Positions 26,595 to 35,077 of a DNA stretch of 64,000 bases are shown here, piece by piece. Source of the DNA: Bin80 sp965203305 (GTDB lineage: Bacteria > Bacteroidota > Rhodothermia > Rhodothermales > Bin80); assembly GCA_965203305.1 (NCBI GenBank), contig OZ241874.1:1922001-1986000 (forward strand). The letters are read 5' to 3'. Below the pieces are notes generated by a model. That model did no database searches. It saw only the letters and a list, made by a program, of their open reading frames with translations, and was not told the DNA's origin. A program made the translations under genes and the position numbers. Positions within the stretch are counted from its first letter, which is position 1; every line of letters begins with the position of its first letter.

Positions 26595-27912
26595 ATCTTC
26601 GGGTAGATTCCGTGATCCGAAACTCATGGGACATCCGACACCCTACAACCCATGCAATATCATCTCCACTGCAGACTACGGGCACATGTGCACGTCGGGA
26701 TGAGGGAACCGCGGCATCGGTCAAGAGATCACTCACTTTCTTTGTCCCATCCATTCCAAAGGGGTGAATCCGGTCTCCTGATTTCCAGCTGCGAACGGTC
26801 AGGGGAAACCTCAGCATTTCCGCATCAAGCCACACCACATCTGGATCAGAAAACTCTGCAGGCTGTGCTGTTGTCACGCGAAGCCAAAGCTGGCCTCCCG
26901 GAACAGAAACCGGACTGGAATCCGAAAAAAGCTCCTGCTTTTGTACAGGCTGATTCATAGCCAGGTCTGCAAAGGCAAGATGGCTGTGATCCCGCCAGAC
27001 TGCTCCTCCACCTGTTTCAATGCGTTTTCCTGGCTGTGCGTTGATCAAGCCCATGATTTTTGCAGCCAGTGCTGCATCCGCAGGTGCATCCGGCATCCAT
27101 GTCCGCAGTCCCTCAATCACCAAACGATGTGCAAGCACCTCTGGCAACCCCTTTAAATAACCGATATTCAGTGACTGTCCCTCGGAGGCTGCAGCAAAGT
27201 GCTCCTGAATCATTGGAATGATCACCTGATCTGCCCACTGCCTCATCAGGCGGGAGCTTCGAGCCAGTGCCTGCGCATTCAGGTGCGGGAGCACATTCAG
27301 GCGCATTCTGGACCGCAGATAGGTGTCATACTGGTTGCTGACATCTTCACGCCAGCGAAGCCCCCTGCCTTCGGCATAGGCACGAATGGAAGCTCTGCTT
27401 TCGGCAAGCAACGGCCGAATGAGTGCAACCTGATTGTTCAGAGACCGTCTTGGACGCATCCCGGCAATTCCTTCTGGCCCCGTCCCGCGATTGAGATTGA
27501 TCAAGAGAGACTCGGACTGGTCATCCCGGTGATGTCCCACCGCTACCGCAGAAATCCCGCACTCCATGGCGGTTTTGGCAAACAAATCATATCGAAGCTC
27601 CCGGGCAGCCATCTGTATGGAACAGCTTGTACTTGTGGCATGAGAACGGGCAGGAGCCTGATGAACATGTATATTCACATTTCGACGGGCACACAGTTCC
27701 ATTACAAATGCCTCGTCCTCATCCGAATCGCTCCCCCGCAGTTGAAAATTAACATGAATCACCTCGCACGCATATTCCAGTTCTTGCAGAACATCAAGAA
27801 GCACAACCGAGTCAATTCCTCCACTGACTCCCACCAGGATTCGCTGTCCAGCGGATGCCTGGCCCGTACGCTCCATATAGGCGGATACTTGATCACACAG
27901 TGGGCTGCTCAT
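26566..27912 (-). CDS. tilS: tRNA(Ile)-lysidine synthetase
   Basis: Attaches lysine to C34 of the CAU-anticodon tRNA-Ile so that it reads AUA. The PP-loop ATPase signature SGGIDSVVLLD is at residues 30-40; HHRDDQSESLLINLNRGTG is the family's second conserved block; the C-terminal substrate-binding domain ends with KVSDLLTDAAVPSSRRAHVP. At ~448 residues it is the full-length (TilS1/2 plus C domain) form. The start at 27912 (MSSPLCDQVSAYM) overlaps the end of mutL by 20 bases; an ATG 24 bases further upstream is possible. It sits in a tight minus-strand series from the CPBP gene to hpt. Confidence 0.93.
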   Translation of the reverse strand: MSSPLCDQVSAYMERTGQASAGQRILVGVSGGIDSVVLLDVLQELEYACEVIHVNFQLRGSDSDEDEAFVMELCARRNVNIHVHQAPARSHATSTSCSIQMAARELRYDLFAKTAMECGISAVAVGHHRDDQSESLLINLNRGTGPEGIAGMRPRRSLNNQVALIRPLLAESRASIRAYAEGRGLRWREDVSNQYDTYLRSRMRLNVLPHLNAQALARSSRLMRQWADQVIIPMIQEHFAAASEGQSLNIGYLKGLPEVLAHRLVIEGLRTWMPDAPADAALAAKIMGLINAQPGKRIETGGGAVWRDHSHLAFADLAMNQPVQKQELFSDSSPVSVPGGQLWLRVTTAQPAEFSDPDVVWLDAEMLRFPLTVRSWKSGDRIHPFGMDGTKKVSDLLTDAAVPSSRRAHVPVVCSGDDIAWVVGCRMSHEFRITESTRRYARLCFARG

Positions 27913-29686
27913 CCGACTCTGTAATACGCTGGTCAAAACGACGCTTCAGCTCCTCAAGGGTTATGCGAATCAGCGTCGGTTTTCCATTGGGGGTGCGGTA
28001 CGGTTCCTGGCATTCAAAGAGACGGTCAATCAGGGTTCTCATTTCTTCCTCGTTCAGCTTTACTCCTGACAGCAAGGCACCACGCATGGCAATGCTGCGT
28101 GCCATGTTTTCTTCCATTGGAAGAGGGTCCAGCTCCGTCTCGGAGTTCTCTTTATAGGCATCCAGAATGGACTGAAGAATTTCCTTTTCTGCACCCGTTC
28201 GGATATGCGACGGAACCCCCCGAACCGTTACTGTGCGATTTTCAGATATGGAATAATCAAACCCGAGAGCCCTTGCAAGCGAACCCAGCTCCTGCAAAAG
28301 ACCGCAGTCCCGCTCTGTCAGACATATGAGGTGCGGAAACAGAAGCTGCTGCGACAGCCCCGTACCGGAACGCATATCCTCTATGGCACGCTCAAACAGT
28401 ATGCGCTGGTGCGCAGCATGCTGGTCAACCACCAGAATCCCGTTATTCAACTGCGTAAGGATATAACTCTCCTGAAGCTGCCACAGGAAACCGTCCGGTC
28501 TGGGATTCGCCCCCTCAGGTACTCGGCTGGGCTCCACCTCGTAAACGATGGAAGTCTGCCGCCCCTGTACAGGCGGCAACTCATCCGCGCGTGGAGGCGG
28601 CCTCCACGAACCTGAACCTGTTCCCGATTCTTTCTGAAAACTTAAGGAAGAAACAGCCCCTGGATGTTGCGGAACCAGATCCGCAATGCCAAAGGCCCTC
28701 CGACAGGCAGCCTGCAAAAAATTGTATACCCCCCGGTCATCATCAAATCGAACTTCGATTTTTGAAGGATGAACATTCACATCCACATTTCTGGGGTCAA
28801 CCGTCAAGAAAAGAGCATACAGAGGCTGTCTTCCCTCCGGGAGGATCACTTCATACGCAGATCGGATCGCGTGATTCAGGCTGGGGCTCCTTACGGGACG
28901 ACCATTCACAAACAGATACTGATCTTTTCGGGATTTTCGGGCATGCTCCGGGTGTGCCAGAAACCCCAACACGGAGATATAGCTTGTGGATTCCTCTGCT
29001 GGTACAGTGTGCTGAGCAATCTCCGAGCCAAGAATTGCGCGAAGACGCTCTCTGAGTGCATCCTGGAAGTTGTCTGCGCGTGAGCCAATAAGCCGGTATA
29101 CATCCTGCCTCTCGTGTTCCAGCCTGAATGTGGTCCACGGATTTGCCAGTGCACAGGCAATGAAGACATCCGAAATATGCCGGAACTCCGTTGCTGGTGC
29201 TTTCAGAAAACTCCGGCGTGCCGGAACATTGAAGAACAGATTCCGAACAGCAATGGTTGTGCCCTCCGTTGTAGCACATGGGGAAGTTTCCAGTACCTGC
29301 CCGCCTTCAATGCGTACCTGTGTACCCTGTGCATCTTCCTGTCTTTTTGTTTTCAGTGAAACCTGTGCAATCGCGGCAATGGAAGCAAGTGCTTCGCCTC
29401 GGAATCCCAGGGTACGAATATTTTCCAGATCCTCCGCCTGCCTGATCTTGCTGGTTGCATGGCGTTCAAAGCACTGGAGTGCATCCTCCAGACTCATGCC
29501 GCTCCCGTTGTCCTTGACCTGGATAAGGTTGCTGCCAGATGCTTTGACCAGAACAGAAATTTCTGTGGCACCTGCATCAATCGCATTCTCAAGCAATTCC
29601 TTGACTGCGGATGCAGGACGCTGAACGACTTCACCAGCGGCAATCTTGTTCGCCAGCTCAATCGGCATGCGCTGGATTTGTGCCAT
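27893..29686 (-). CDS. mutL: DNA mismatch repair protein MutL
   Basis: A 597-residue mismatch-repair matchmaker. The GHKL ATPase motifs are clear: ELLENAIDAGA, DNGSGM, GFRGEALASIAA. The C-terminal dimerisation domain contains DQHAAHQRILFE. The endonuclease-type MutL motif is DQHAx2Ex4E; here the first Glu is Gln, and the CPHGRP motif is replaced by TPNGKP, so the protein probably lacks nicking activity, or uses a variant site. No mutH is in the window. It is encoded 13 bases after a small membrane protein gene and overlaps tilS, in one operon. Confidence 0.94.
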   Translation of the reverse strand: MAQIQRMPIELANKIAAGEVVQRPASAVKELLENAIDAGATEISVLVKASGSNLIQVKDNGSGMSLEDALQCFERHATSKIRQAEDLENIRTLGFRGEALASIAAIAQVSLKTKRQEDAQGTQVRIEGGQVLETSPCATTEGTTIAVRNLFFNVPARRSFLKAPATEFRHISDVFIACALANPWTTFRLEHERQDVYRLIGSRADNFQDALRERLRAILGSEIAQHTVPAEESTSYISVLGFLAHPEHARKSRKDQYLFVNGRPVRSPSLNHAIRSAYEVILPEGRQPLYALFLTVDPRNVDVNVHPSKIEVRFDDDRGVYNFLQAACRRAFGIADLVPQHPGAVSSLSFQKESGTGSGSWRPPPRADELPPVQGRQTSIVYEVEPSRVPEGANPRPDGFLWQLQESYILTQLNNGILVVDQHAAHQRILFERAIEDMRSGTGLSQQLLFPHLICLTERDCGLLQELGSLARALGFDYSISENRTVTVRGVPSHIRTGAEKEILQSILDAYKENSETELDPLPMEENMARSIAMRGALLSGVKLNEEEMRTLIDRLFECQEPYRTPNGKPTLIRITLEELKRRFDQRITESDEQPTV

Positions 29687-29699
29687 GTGCTCCGCCGAT

Positions 29700-29903
29700 T
29701 TAACGTCCGATTACGTTGTAAATGTACAGAGCTGTCAGAAGCAGTCCCGCAAGATAAAAGAGGGCAATCGGACTGCGGCGACGACGGACACGGCTCTGGA
29801 TCCGCATGCGGTGCTTCAGATTCTCGTCTTTGCGAGGGTCATAGTAGCGCGGCGTATAGTCAAACCGGCGAGGCTTGGGCTTGCGCCCGAACAAAAGGCT
29901 CAT
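29700..29903 (-). CDS. small basic single-pass membrane protein
   Basis: A 67-residue protein. It starts with a basic, aromatic stretch (KPKPRRFDYTPRYYDPRKDE), then HRMRIQSRVRRRRSP, and ends in one hydrophobic helix (IALFYLAGLLLTALYIYNVI). The topology would put the basic N-terminus in the cytoplasm. Although short, its tight packing (7 bases from cdsA, 13 from mutL) and good protein character argue that it is real. I do not know its function. Its place after cdsA suggests a membrane-associated role. Confidence 0.75.
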   Translation of the reverse strand: MSLLFGRKPKPRRFDYTPRYYDPRKDENLKHRMRIQSRVRRRRSPIALFYLAGLLLTALYIYNVIGR

Positions 29904-29910
29904 GTCAGGG

Positions 29911-30714
29911 CTATCTTACAATAAAAGTGATGTACATGTACGCCAGTGGAGCGGCTACGATGATTCCGTCAAAACGATCCAGAACTCCCCCGTGCCCAGG
30001 CAAAATGATCCCGGAGTCCTTGACTCCGGCCACACGCTTGAATCTGCTTTCCGCCAGATCCCCGACCGCACCAGAGAGAGTACACACCATGGCAAGAACC
30101 ATGAGATGAACGATTCCCAGCGGCACTGTCCCCGTCAAACTGAGCGTCACTGCTGCCAGAACAGCTCCGCCAATTCCACCAAGAAACCCTTCCCAGGTTT
30201 TGCCCGGAGAAATAGTGGGGGCCAGCGGATGATTTCCCCAGAAAGAACCTGTAAAGAACGCAAAAATGTCACTTGCCCAAACCATAACCAGAACTGTAAT
30301 GGTCAGCACCATAGCTTCTTCCGCACTATACCCTTCAATTGTACGCAGATCCGTCAAAAAAGCTAACAGGGCTGTGGGATAAACGGCACCCGAGAGTGTT
30401 GCTCCAAGGCGCATCAATGGCTGTTCGGTTTTCGTGAATGTGCACCACAAAACAAGGCCGACAACAGGAACCGCAGTCAGCAGAAAAATATCTGGCACCA
30501 GTGCTCGCAGACATAGTCCTGCCCCCACCAGCAATCCTGTAATTCTCCACGCTTTGACTCCGCATCGTTCATAGAGCTGGTACAATTCAATCTGTCCCAG
30601 AAGTGCAATAATCAATACGACAATTCCAAAGTACCATGGCCCGAGCCATGCAGACCCCACCAGCAAAGATGCCCCAATCGTGGCCGTGAACAGGCGTGTC
30701 AAGATCTCTGGCAT
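29911..30714 (-). CDS. cdsA: phosphatidate cytidylyltransferase
   Basis: A 267-residue polytopic membrane enzyme that makes CDP-diacylglycerol from phosphatidate and CTP, the branch point of phospholipid synthesis. The family signature is at the C-terminal end: SRFKRVAGVKDSGIILPGHG, then GVLDRFDGI. Another conserved stretch, VWASDIFAFFTGSFWG with SPGKTWEGFLGG, lies just before. About seven to eight membrane helices are predicted by eye. It follows the DUF2007 gene by 17 bases and precedes the small membrane protein by 7. Confidence 0.95.
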   Translation of the reverse strand: MPEILTRLFTATIGASLLVGSAWLGPWYFGIVVLIIALLGQIELYQLYERCGVKAWRITGLLVGAGLCLRALVPDIFLLTAVPVVGLVLWCTFTKTEQPLMRLGATLSGAVYPTALLAFLTDLRTIEGYSAEEAMVLTITVLVMVWASDIFAFFTGSFWGNHPLAPTISPGKTWEGFLGGIGGAVLAAVTLSLTGTVPLGIVHLMVLAMVCTLSGAVGDLAESRFKRVAGVKDSGIILPGHGGVLDRFDGIIVAAPLAYMYITFIVR

Positions 30715-30731
30715 CCCTCCCCCTTGACAAC

Positions 30732-30998
30732 TTACTGCTCCTTTAGGGCTGCCTGTGACAATTCCTCATCGGTAAGGGGCGGTTTGGATAGCAACTCGGA
30801 TGCCTCCTTTTTCATGGATTTTGGGACCATCACCTTTACTTTTGCCAGATAGCCGAACGTGAGGTTGAACGCATGATCGCGCTGGTTCAGAATGACCGCA
30901 GGGATATCTGCATCCTGCAGGCGGGCATGGACGAGAGAGGCTTCATAGTCCGTCCCGGAGCGAAAAACTTCTGTCCAGTCAGTACTGTCGTTTCCCAT
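30732..30998 (-). CDS. DUF2007-like small cytoplasmic protein
   Basis: An 88-residue protein matching the DUF2007 (putative signal-transducing) pattern: TEVFRSGTDYEASLVHARLQ, then ADIPAVILNQRDHAFNL and a VKVMVP strand before an acidic helix. Proteins of this family are small alpha/beta folds of unproven function. The gene overlaps the end of the CPBP protease gene by 20 bases (ATG 30998; another ATG is at 31004) and is followed by cdsA, which indicates translation coupling in an envelope-related operon. Confidence 0.8.
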   Translation of the reverse strand: MGNDSTDWTEVFRSGTDYEASLVHARLQDADIPAVILNQRDHAFNLTFGYLAKVKVMVPKSMKKEASELLSKPPLTDEELSQAALKEQ

Positions 30999-31932
30999 GA
31001 CCACTGTGAATGATTAGAATACAAAACAGGAATCCGATTCCACCGCCAATAATGATTGCCCACGGAATGGTTTCAGGATCAGAAACAGATTCCGGCCCCC
31101 ATTCAGATACGGCCAGCATCAGTGCGTTGTTCAGGAAATGGAGAATAATCGGAATCCACAGACTTCCCGTGCTCCATGCAATATACGCAAAGAAACATCC
31201 CAGCACAGCCAAGGGCACCACCTGTGTTAACCGCAAGTGAAACAAGCCAAACAGAATTCCGGTCAAAAGGATTCCCCCTGTCACCCCCATCGCTCTCTCC
31301 GCACGTCGCTGCATGAATCCCCGGAAAAACATTTCTTCAAACAGAGCTGGTGTTACGGCAACAAACATCAGGCTTGACCAGAAATTCCCTTCCCCGGAAG
31401 CAAGCCATTCAATGAGTTCCATCTGTTGATCCTCCATCCTCTGGAGTGCTTCCGGCAGTGGAAGCTGCTCATTCAGGATGCCCAGCCCCAAAACAACGGG
31501 AAGGAGGAAAAGAAAACTCAAACAGGACAGGATCAGATCTTTGGGGGCGAAGGCTTTCATTCGCAGGTAATGCAGAGGGCGGGAAGAGTCTAGCCGGCTT
31601 GCAAGGAGTGCAATGCCGCCAAGTCCCAGTGCAAGACCGACAGCATTCGCTCCCAAAAGTTCAGTTCCATACTCCGCAAGAAGGGGCTGCTGGTTTGCCA
31701 GAAGGTCTTGCAGACTGGCACCCTGCAACCCAAGAAAAAGAAATGAACAAAGAACGCCAGTCAGCTGATAGGCAATGATCCCGATGAATACCCACAGAAG
31801 CAGTACAGCATAGGACGGCCAACTCCCTGATACACCGTCAAAGAGACCAGCTTTCCGCCCGCCTGTACCCCAAATCGGTACATCCCGAGATGCTGCAGTA
31901 CCATCCGCAAACTCAGATTTCTCGCTGCTCAT
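30979..31932 (-). CDS. CPBP-family intramembrane metalloprotease
   Basis: A 317-residue integral membrane protein of the CAAX-protease/bacteriocin-processing (Abi) family. The catalytic motifs are EEMFFRG (Glu199, Glu200, Arg204), FGLFHL with His232, and HFLNN with His265. Six to eight membrane segments surround them. The N-terminal ~35 residues are soluble. Substrates of bacterial members are mostly unknown; some process peptides or anchor proteins. It is the first gene of the minus-strand operon leading to cdsA, mutL, tilS and hpt. Its start lies about 40 bases from the oppositely oriented tRNA gene. Confidence 0.88.
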   Translation of the reverse strand: MSSEKSEFADGTAASRDVPIWGTGGRKAGLFDGVSGSWPSYAVLLLWVFIGIIAYQLTGVLCSFLFLGLQGASLQDLLANQQPLLAEYGTELLGANAVGLALGLGGIALLASRLDSSRPLHYLRMKAFAPKDLILSCLSFLFLLPVVLGLGILNEQLPLPEALQRMEDQQMELIEWLASGEGNFWSSLMFVAVTPALFEEMFFRGFMQRRAERAMGVTGGILLTGILFGLFHLRLTQVVPLAVLGCFFAYIAWSTGSLWIPIILHFLNNALMLAVSEWGPESVSDPETIPWAIIIGGGIGFLFCILIIHSGHGKRQY

Positions 31933-31970
31933 GGAAACGTTTTGGGGCTGTTATACATTAGAGCAGGCAT

Positions 31971-32044
31971 GCGCCCGTAGCTCAGCTGGATAGAGCGTCT
32001 GCCTCCGGAGCAGAAGGCCAGAGGTTCGAATCCTCTCGGGCGTA
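31971..32044 (+). tRNA. tRNA-Arg(CCG)
   Basis: A full cloverleaf can be drawn: acceptor GCGCCCG with CGGGCGT (one G-T at the first pair), D-arm GCTC..GAGC, anticodon stem TCTGC/GCAGA with loop CTCCGGA (anticodon CCG, reading CGG), variable AGGCC, T-arm AGAGG-TTCGAAT-CCTCT, and discriminator A. CCA is not encoded. The symporter gene on the other strand runs through it. Confidence 0.97.
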
Positions 32045-33346
32045 CCCCTGCCGGATAATATCATTCCTGAGTTGTCCCTCCGACGATGCAACCACAGTAG
32101 CTACGGTCGCATCCCCGGTCACATTGCAGACCGTTCGGCACATGTCCAGGATCCGGTCAACTCCCAGAATCAGTGCAATCCCTGCTGCAGGAACACCAAC
32201 GGACTGCAAAATGATGATCAGCATGATAATCCCTGCACTGGGCACGGCAGCAGTACCAATGGAAGCGAGCACAGCCAGAAGAATAATTTCAAGTTGATCC
32301 ATAAATCCAAGTGCAATCCCGACGGTCTGTGCAATAAACACCGCAGCAACTGCCTGATAGAGGGCAGTTCCATCCATGTTGATCGTAGCTCCCAGGGGCA
32401 AAACAAAAGAAGAAACCTCTTCGCTAATCCCGAGCTTGTTCTCCGCACAGTCCATTGTAACCGGAAGGGTTGCACCGCTTGAAGATGTGCTGAATGCCAC
32501 CAGTTGTGCGGGGGCAATGCCAGCAATAAACTGTTTCAGACCAAGAGGGGTGAAAAATCCGATAATAGACCCGTAGGTAATCGTCACATGCAGTACAAGA
32601 CCGGCCAGAACCACGATCATATAGTATCCGAGTGCTCTCAACAGTCCCCATAATTCATTCAGATTATCCCCGGAGATCAAGCTGATCGTATCGGCGAGAA
32701 GGGCAAATACGCCAATAGGCGCAATCCACATAATGATTTCTACAATCTTGATCACTGCTGCCGTCAGGCTTTCAAACAGCTTGAGAAGTGGCTGTGCTTT
32801 CTCTCGGGGAATCAGAAGCAGTGCGATCCCGAACAAAACGGCAACCAGGACCACCTGCAGCATATTTCGATTGTTTGAGGCTGCATCTGTGATATTGCGG
32901 GGAACCATGTCTACAAATGCCTGAAGCGGCCCTCGCTCTTCGGCAGAGGCAGCACTCTCCTGACGAGCTTCTGCCCTGTCACTGTACTCCGCTTCCAAGT
33001 CAGTACGTACTTCGTCTGGAACCGTATCCCCCGGGCGAATAATGTTCACCAGGATCAATCCGATAATCAAAGCCGCAACTGTGGTCCCAATATAAATTGC
33101 GATTGTTTTTCCCCCAATACGTGCCAGTTTGCGTGTATCCGACAGTGACGCAATTCCTGTAATGATAGATCCTAGAACGAGAGGTACTGCGATCATAAAC
33201 AGTGCATTCAGAAAGATATCCCCGAATGGACTGATCCATGCCTGGGTAAATTCTCCCCAGCCCATGGCAGCGGACAGTATCCCGTACCCCAGCCCGAGAA
33301 AAAGTCCAAGAATAATCCAGAAGTGCAACTGTTTGAGCCAGTTCAT
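31982..33346 (-). CDS. dicarboxylate/amino acid:cation symporter (DAACS, GltP-like)
   Basis: A 454-residue sodium- or proton-coupled transporter for dicarboxylates or acidic amino acids. Family hallmarks are the serine-rich re-entrant loop AFSTSSSGATLPVTM, the LPLGATINMDGTALYQ helix, and the C-terminal VDRILDMCRTVCNVTGD that binds substrate. MNWLKQLHFWII (ATG 33346) is the natural start; upstream codons to 33424 look non-native. An inserted hydrophilic segment (RTDLEAEYSDRAEARQESAA) sits after helix 3. The last 20 codons (GYAREDSNLWPSAPEADALS) are the exact antisense of tRNA-Arg, so the gene has lost its own stop and now ends inside the tRNA. The core transporter is complete before that point. 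Confidence 0.92.
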   Translation of the reverse strand: MNWLKQLHFWIILGLFLGLGYGILSAAMGWGEFTQAWISPFGDIFLNALFMIAVPLVLGSIITGIASLSDTRKLARIGGKTIAIYIGTTVAALIIGLILVNIIRPGDTVPDEVRTDLEAEYSDRAEARQESAASAEERGPLQAFVDMVPRNITDAASNNRNMLQVVLVAVLFGIALLLIPREKAQPLLKLFESLTAAVIKIVEIIMWIAPIGVFALLADTISLISGDNLNELWGLLRALGYYMIVVLAGLVLHVTITYGSIIGFFTPLGLKQFIAGIAPAQLVAFSTSSSGATLPVTMDCAENKLGISEEVSSFVLPLGATINMDGTALYQAVAAVFIAQTVGIALGFMDQLEIILLAVLASIGTAAVPSAGIIMLIIILQSVGVPAAGIALILGVDRILDMCRTVCNVTGDATVATVVASSEGQLRNDIIRQGYAREDSNLWPSAPEADALSS

Positions 33347-33432
33347 TTGAAGATTTTTTTGCTTGATTGAAGGAAATGCAACTGTTTGAATCAATATAAG
33401 CACTGCAGAGCATACGCCTGCCATACTCTGGA

Positions 33433-34407
33433 TTACCGGAGCTTTTGCGGTCTGCTCCTGGAACCCAGAGTAAAACGCAGTTGCGGTGCCATATATGTTC
33501 CGCCGTGAATATCTTCCAGCAGTCCAAAGCGCAGGTGTACACGGCGATTATGCAATCTGGCGAATATGGCCGCGTCTATGGCAGCAATCACATGATTGGC
33601 GACAAGCAGCGTTGTAATGCGGGAAGCTCTCCGCAAGTATGTATTTGCACTGGCATGGTCGTCCGCGTAGCGATAAAACCTTTCCGATACATTTGGCCTG
33701 GTATTCCCCGATGCCCCGGCTTCTGGCTCAATAGATGCAATGAACTCCCCGTTTTCATCAATCCAGGTAACCCGGCCCTCTCTGGTCAAAGCAACATAAT
33801 CACCCCATCCCGGAGCATACTGAAAGTATTTTCCGATCAGTTCATAGTACTGTTGCTCACCAAAAAATGGCAGTACATGCGAGAAGGCGGCACCTGTCTC
33901 CCCATGATACACCGCCCGCTCAAGCCGTCGGATATCCTGAAAAAGCGAGTGTACAGCCAACCGTTCGGACGGAGTCCAGGTATCCGGCTGGGAAAATTTG
34001 ATCCCTGCAAGGAGTACCGGAATATCCACAGGAAGTGCATTGACCTGCCGTGCATTGGGCAGCTGATTCAGATACTTCGTGTAGTCATTCAGCCAGTGTG
34101 CATACTGGACGGGACTCCAGTGAGCATGCGCCTGCGCTTTGTATGCATCCCGTCCGTTTACGCCCTGTTTGCGCCAGGATGTGTAGAGTACAAGTACCGT
34201 GGCTTCTGCCGCAATGGCAACCGCAGCTTTCATCCAGTCACGGTTATACACCTGCCCTGCCCCCGGAATGACCGCAGACATGCCGAACGCCAGAGGAACA
34301 CTGCGCCTGGGGCTTGAAAACAGGCTCTCCAGACTATCCGCACTCGGTTGTGCTTGCACATGATGAGTGCCAAACAGTAGACCCAGCACAAGCAGGACAT
34401 ACCTCAT
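33433..34407 (-). CDS. DUF5683-like exported membrane protein
   Basis: A 324-residue protein with a signal peptide (MRYVLLVLGLLFGTHHVQAQ) and the typical start of the DUF5683 domain, PLAFGMSAVIPGAGQVYNRD, followed by a hydrophobic helix (AAVAIAAEATVLVLYTSW). The middle region is acidic and aromatic; a second hydrophobic helix is ITTLLVANHVIAAIDAAI; the end HLRFGLLEDIHGGTYMAPQL looks like beta strands of an envelope protein. DUF5683 proteins are common in Bacteroidota relatives and lack a proven function. The gene starts 2 bases after the thioredoxin-like gene ends and is probably co-transcribed with it. Confidence 0.75.
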   Translation of the reverse strand: MRYVLLVLGLLFGTHHVQAQPSADSLESLFSSPRRSVPLAFGMSAVIPGAGQVYNRDWMKAAVAIAAEATVLVLYTSWRKQGVNGRDAYKAQAHAHWSPVQYAHWLNDYTKYLNQLPNARQVNALPVDIPVLLAGIKFSQPDTWTPSERLAVHSLFQDIRRLERAVYHGETGAAFSHVLPFFGEQQYYELIGKYFQYAPGWGDYVALTREGRVTWIDENGEFIASIEPEAGASGNTRPNVSERFYRYADDHASANTYLRRASRITTLLVANHVIAAIDAAIFARLHNRRVHLRFGLLEDIHGGTYMAPQLRFTLGSRSRPQKLR

Positions 34408-34409
34408 GC

Positions 34410-35063
34410 TTACGATTCCAGTGCAGCCAGCCATGGAGTGACCAGTCCCTCAAAGTATGCAAAATTGCCCGCTCCGCGAAGATGTTCACGTATGATCCCC
34501 TCGGCATCAATGACATACGTGACAGGCCGCCCGTTTGCCAGTTCATACCGGAACGATGCCGGCAAATCCTCGTGTCTGACATAACCGGAAACCGTTTCCC
34601 GAGGCAATAGATCGGTATACAGCTGCAGCTCCTCCAGCTTCTCATCCGAAATGGTGATCACCACCAGCCCCCTGTCCCGATAGGCGATCTGCAGTTCATC
34701 CAGTTCTGGCAGTTCCGTGATACACGGCTGGCACCAGGTTGCCCAGAAATTTAACAGAACCACACTCCCGGCAAAATCGCTGATATTCTTCGTTTCCTGA
34801 CTGGAAACCAGCAGAAATTCAAATGACTCAACCTGGGATGATACGACAGCAAGATCAACATCCTCGTACTCATCCCCCTCATGCTTCAGGGAGGTAAGTG
34901 CAAGCGTCAGTCCTGACAGGCAAACAAGCAGTACGCACATGGTAGTGACCATCCACTGCATAGCCCCCCGAGGAACCGGGCGCGAGTTCCTGCGCAACAC
35001 CATGTATACCAGCCCTAGTCCGACAACGATAAATAATGAGCAAAAAACCTGTATCAGTACCAT
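34410..35063 (-). CDS. TlpA-like membrane-anchored thioredoxin
   Basis: A 217-residue protein with two N-terminal membrane helices (residues ~2-22 and ~38-57) and a periplasmic thioredoxin fold. The active site is WCQPC (Cys111, Cys114) in VVLLNFWATWCQPCITELPE; the cis-proline region is RPVTYVIDAEGII. Such proteins reduce or oxidise cysteines of exported proteins, for example in cytochrome c maturation or envelope stress. Here the gene lies between the propeller/barrel protein and DUF5683 genes, all reading the same way with gaps of 14 and 2 bases, which suggests a role in folding of envelope proteins. The partner is not known. Confidence 0.88.
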   Translation of the reverse strand: MVLIQVFCSLFIVVGLGLVYMVLRRNSRPVPRGAMQWMVTTMCVLLVCLSGLTLALTSLKHEGDEYEDVDLAVVSSQVESFEFLLVSSQETKNISDFAGSVVLLNFWATWCQPCITELPELDELQIAYRDRGLVVITISDEKLEELQLYTDLLPRETVSGYVRHEDLPASFRYELANGRPVTYVIDAEGIIREHLRGAGNFAYFEGLVTPWLAALES

Positions 35064-35077
35064 GGAAATGAAATTGG

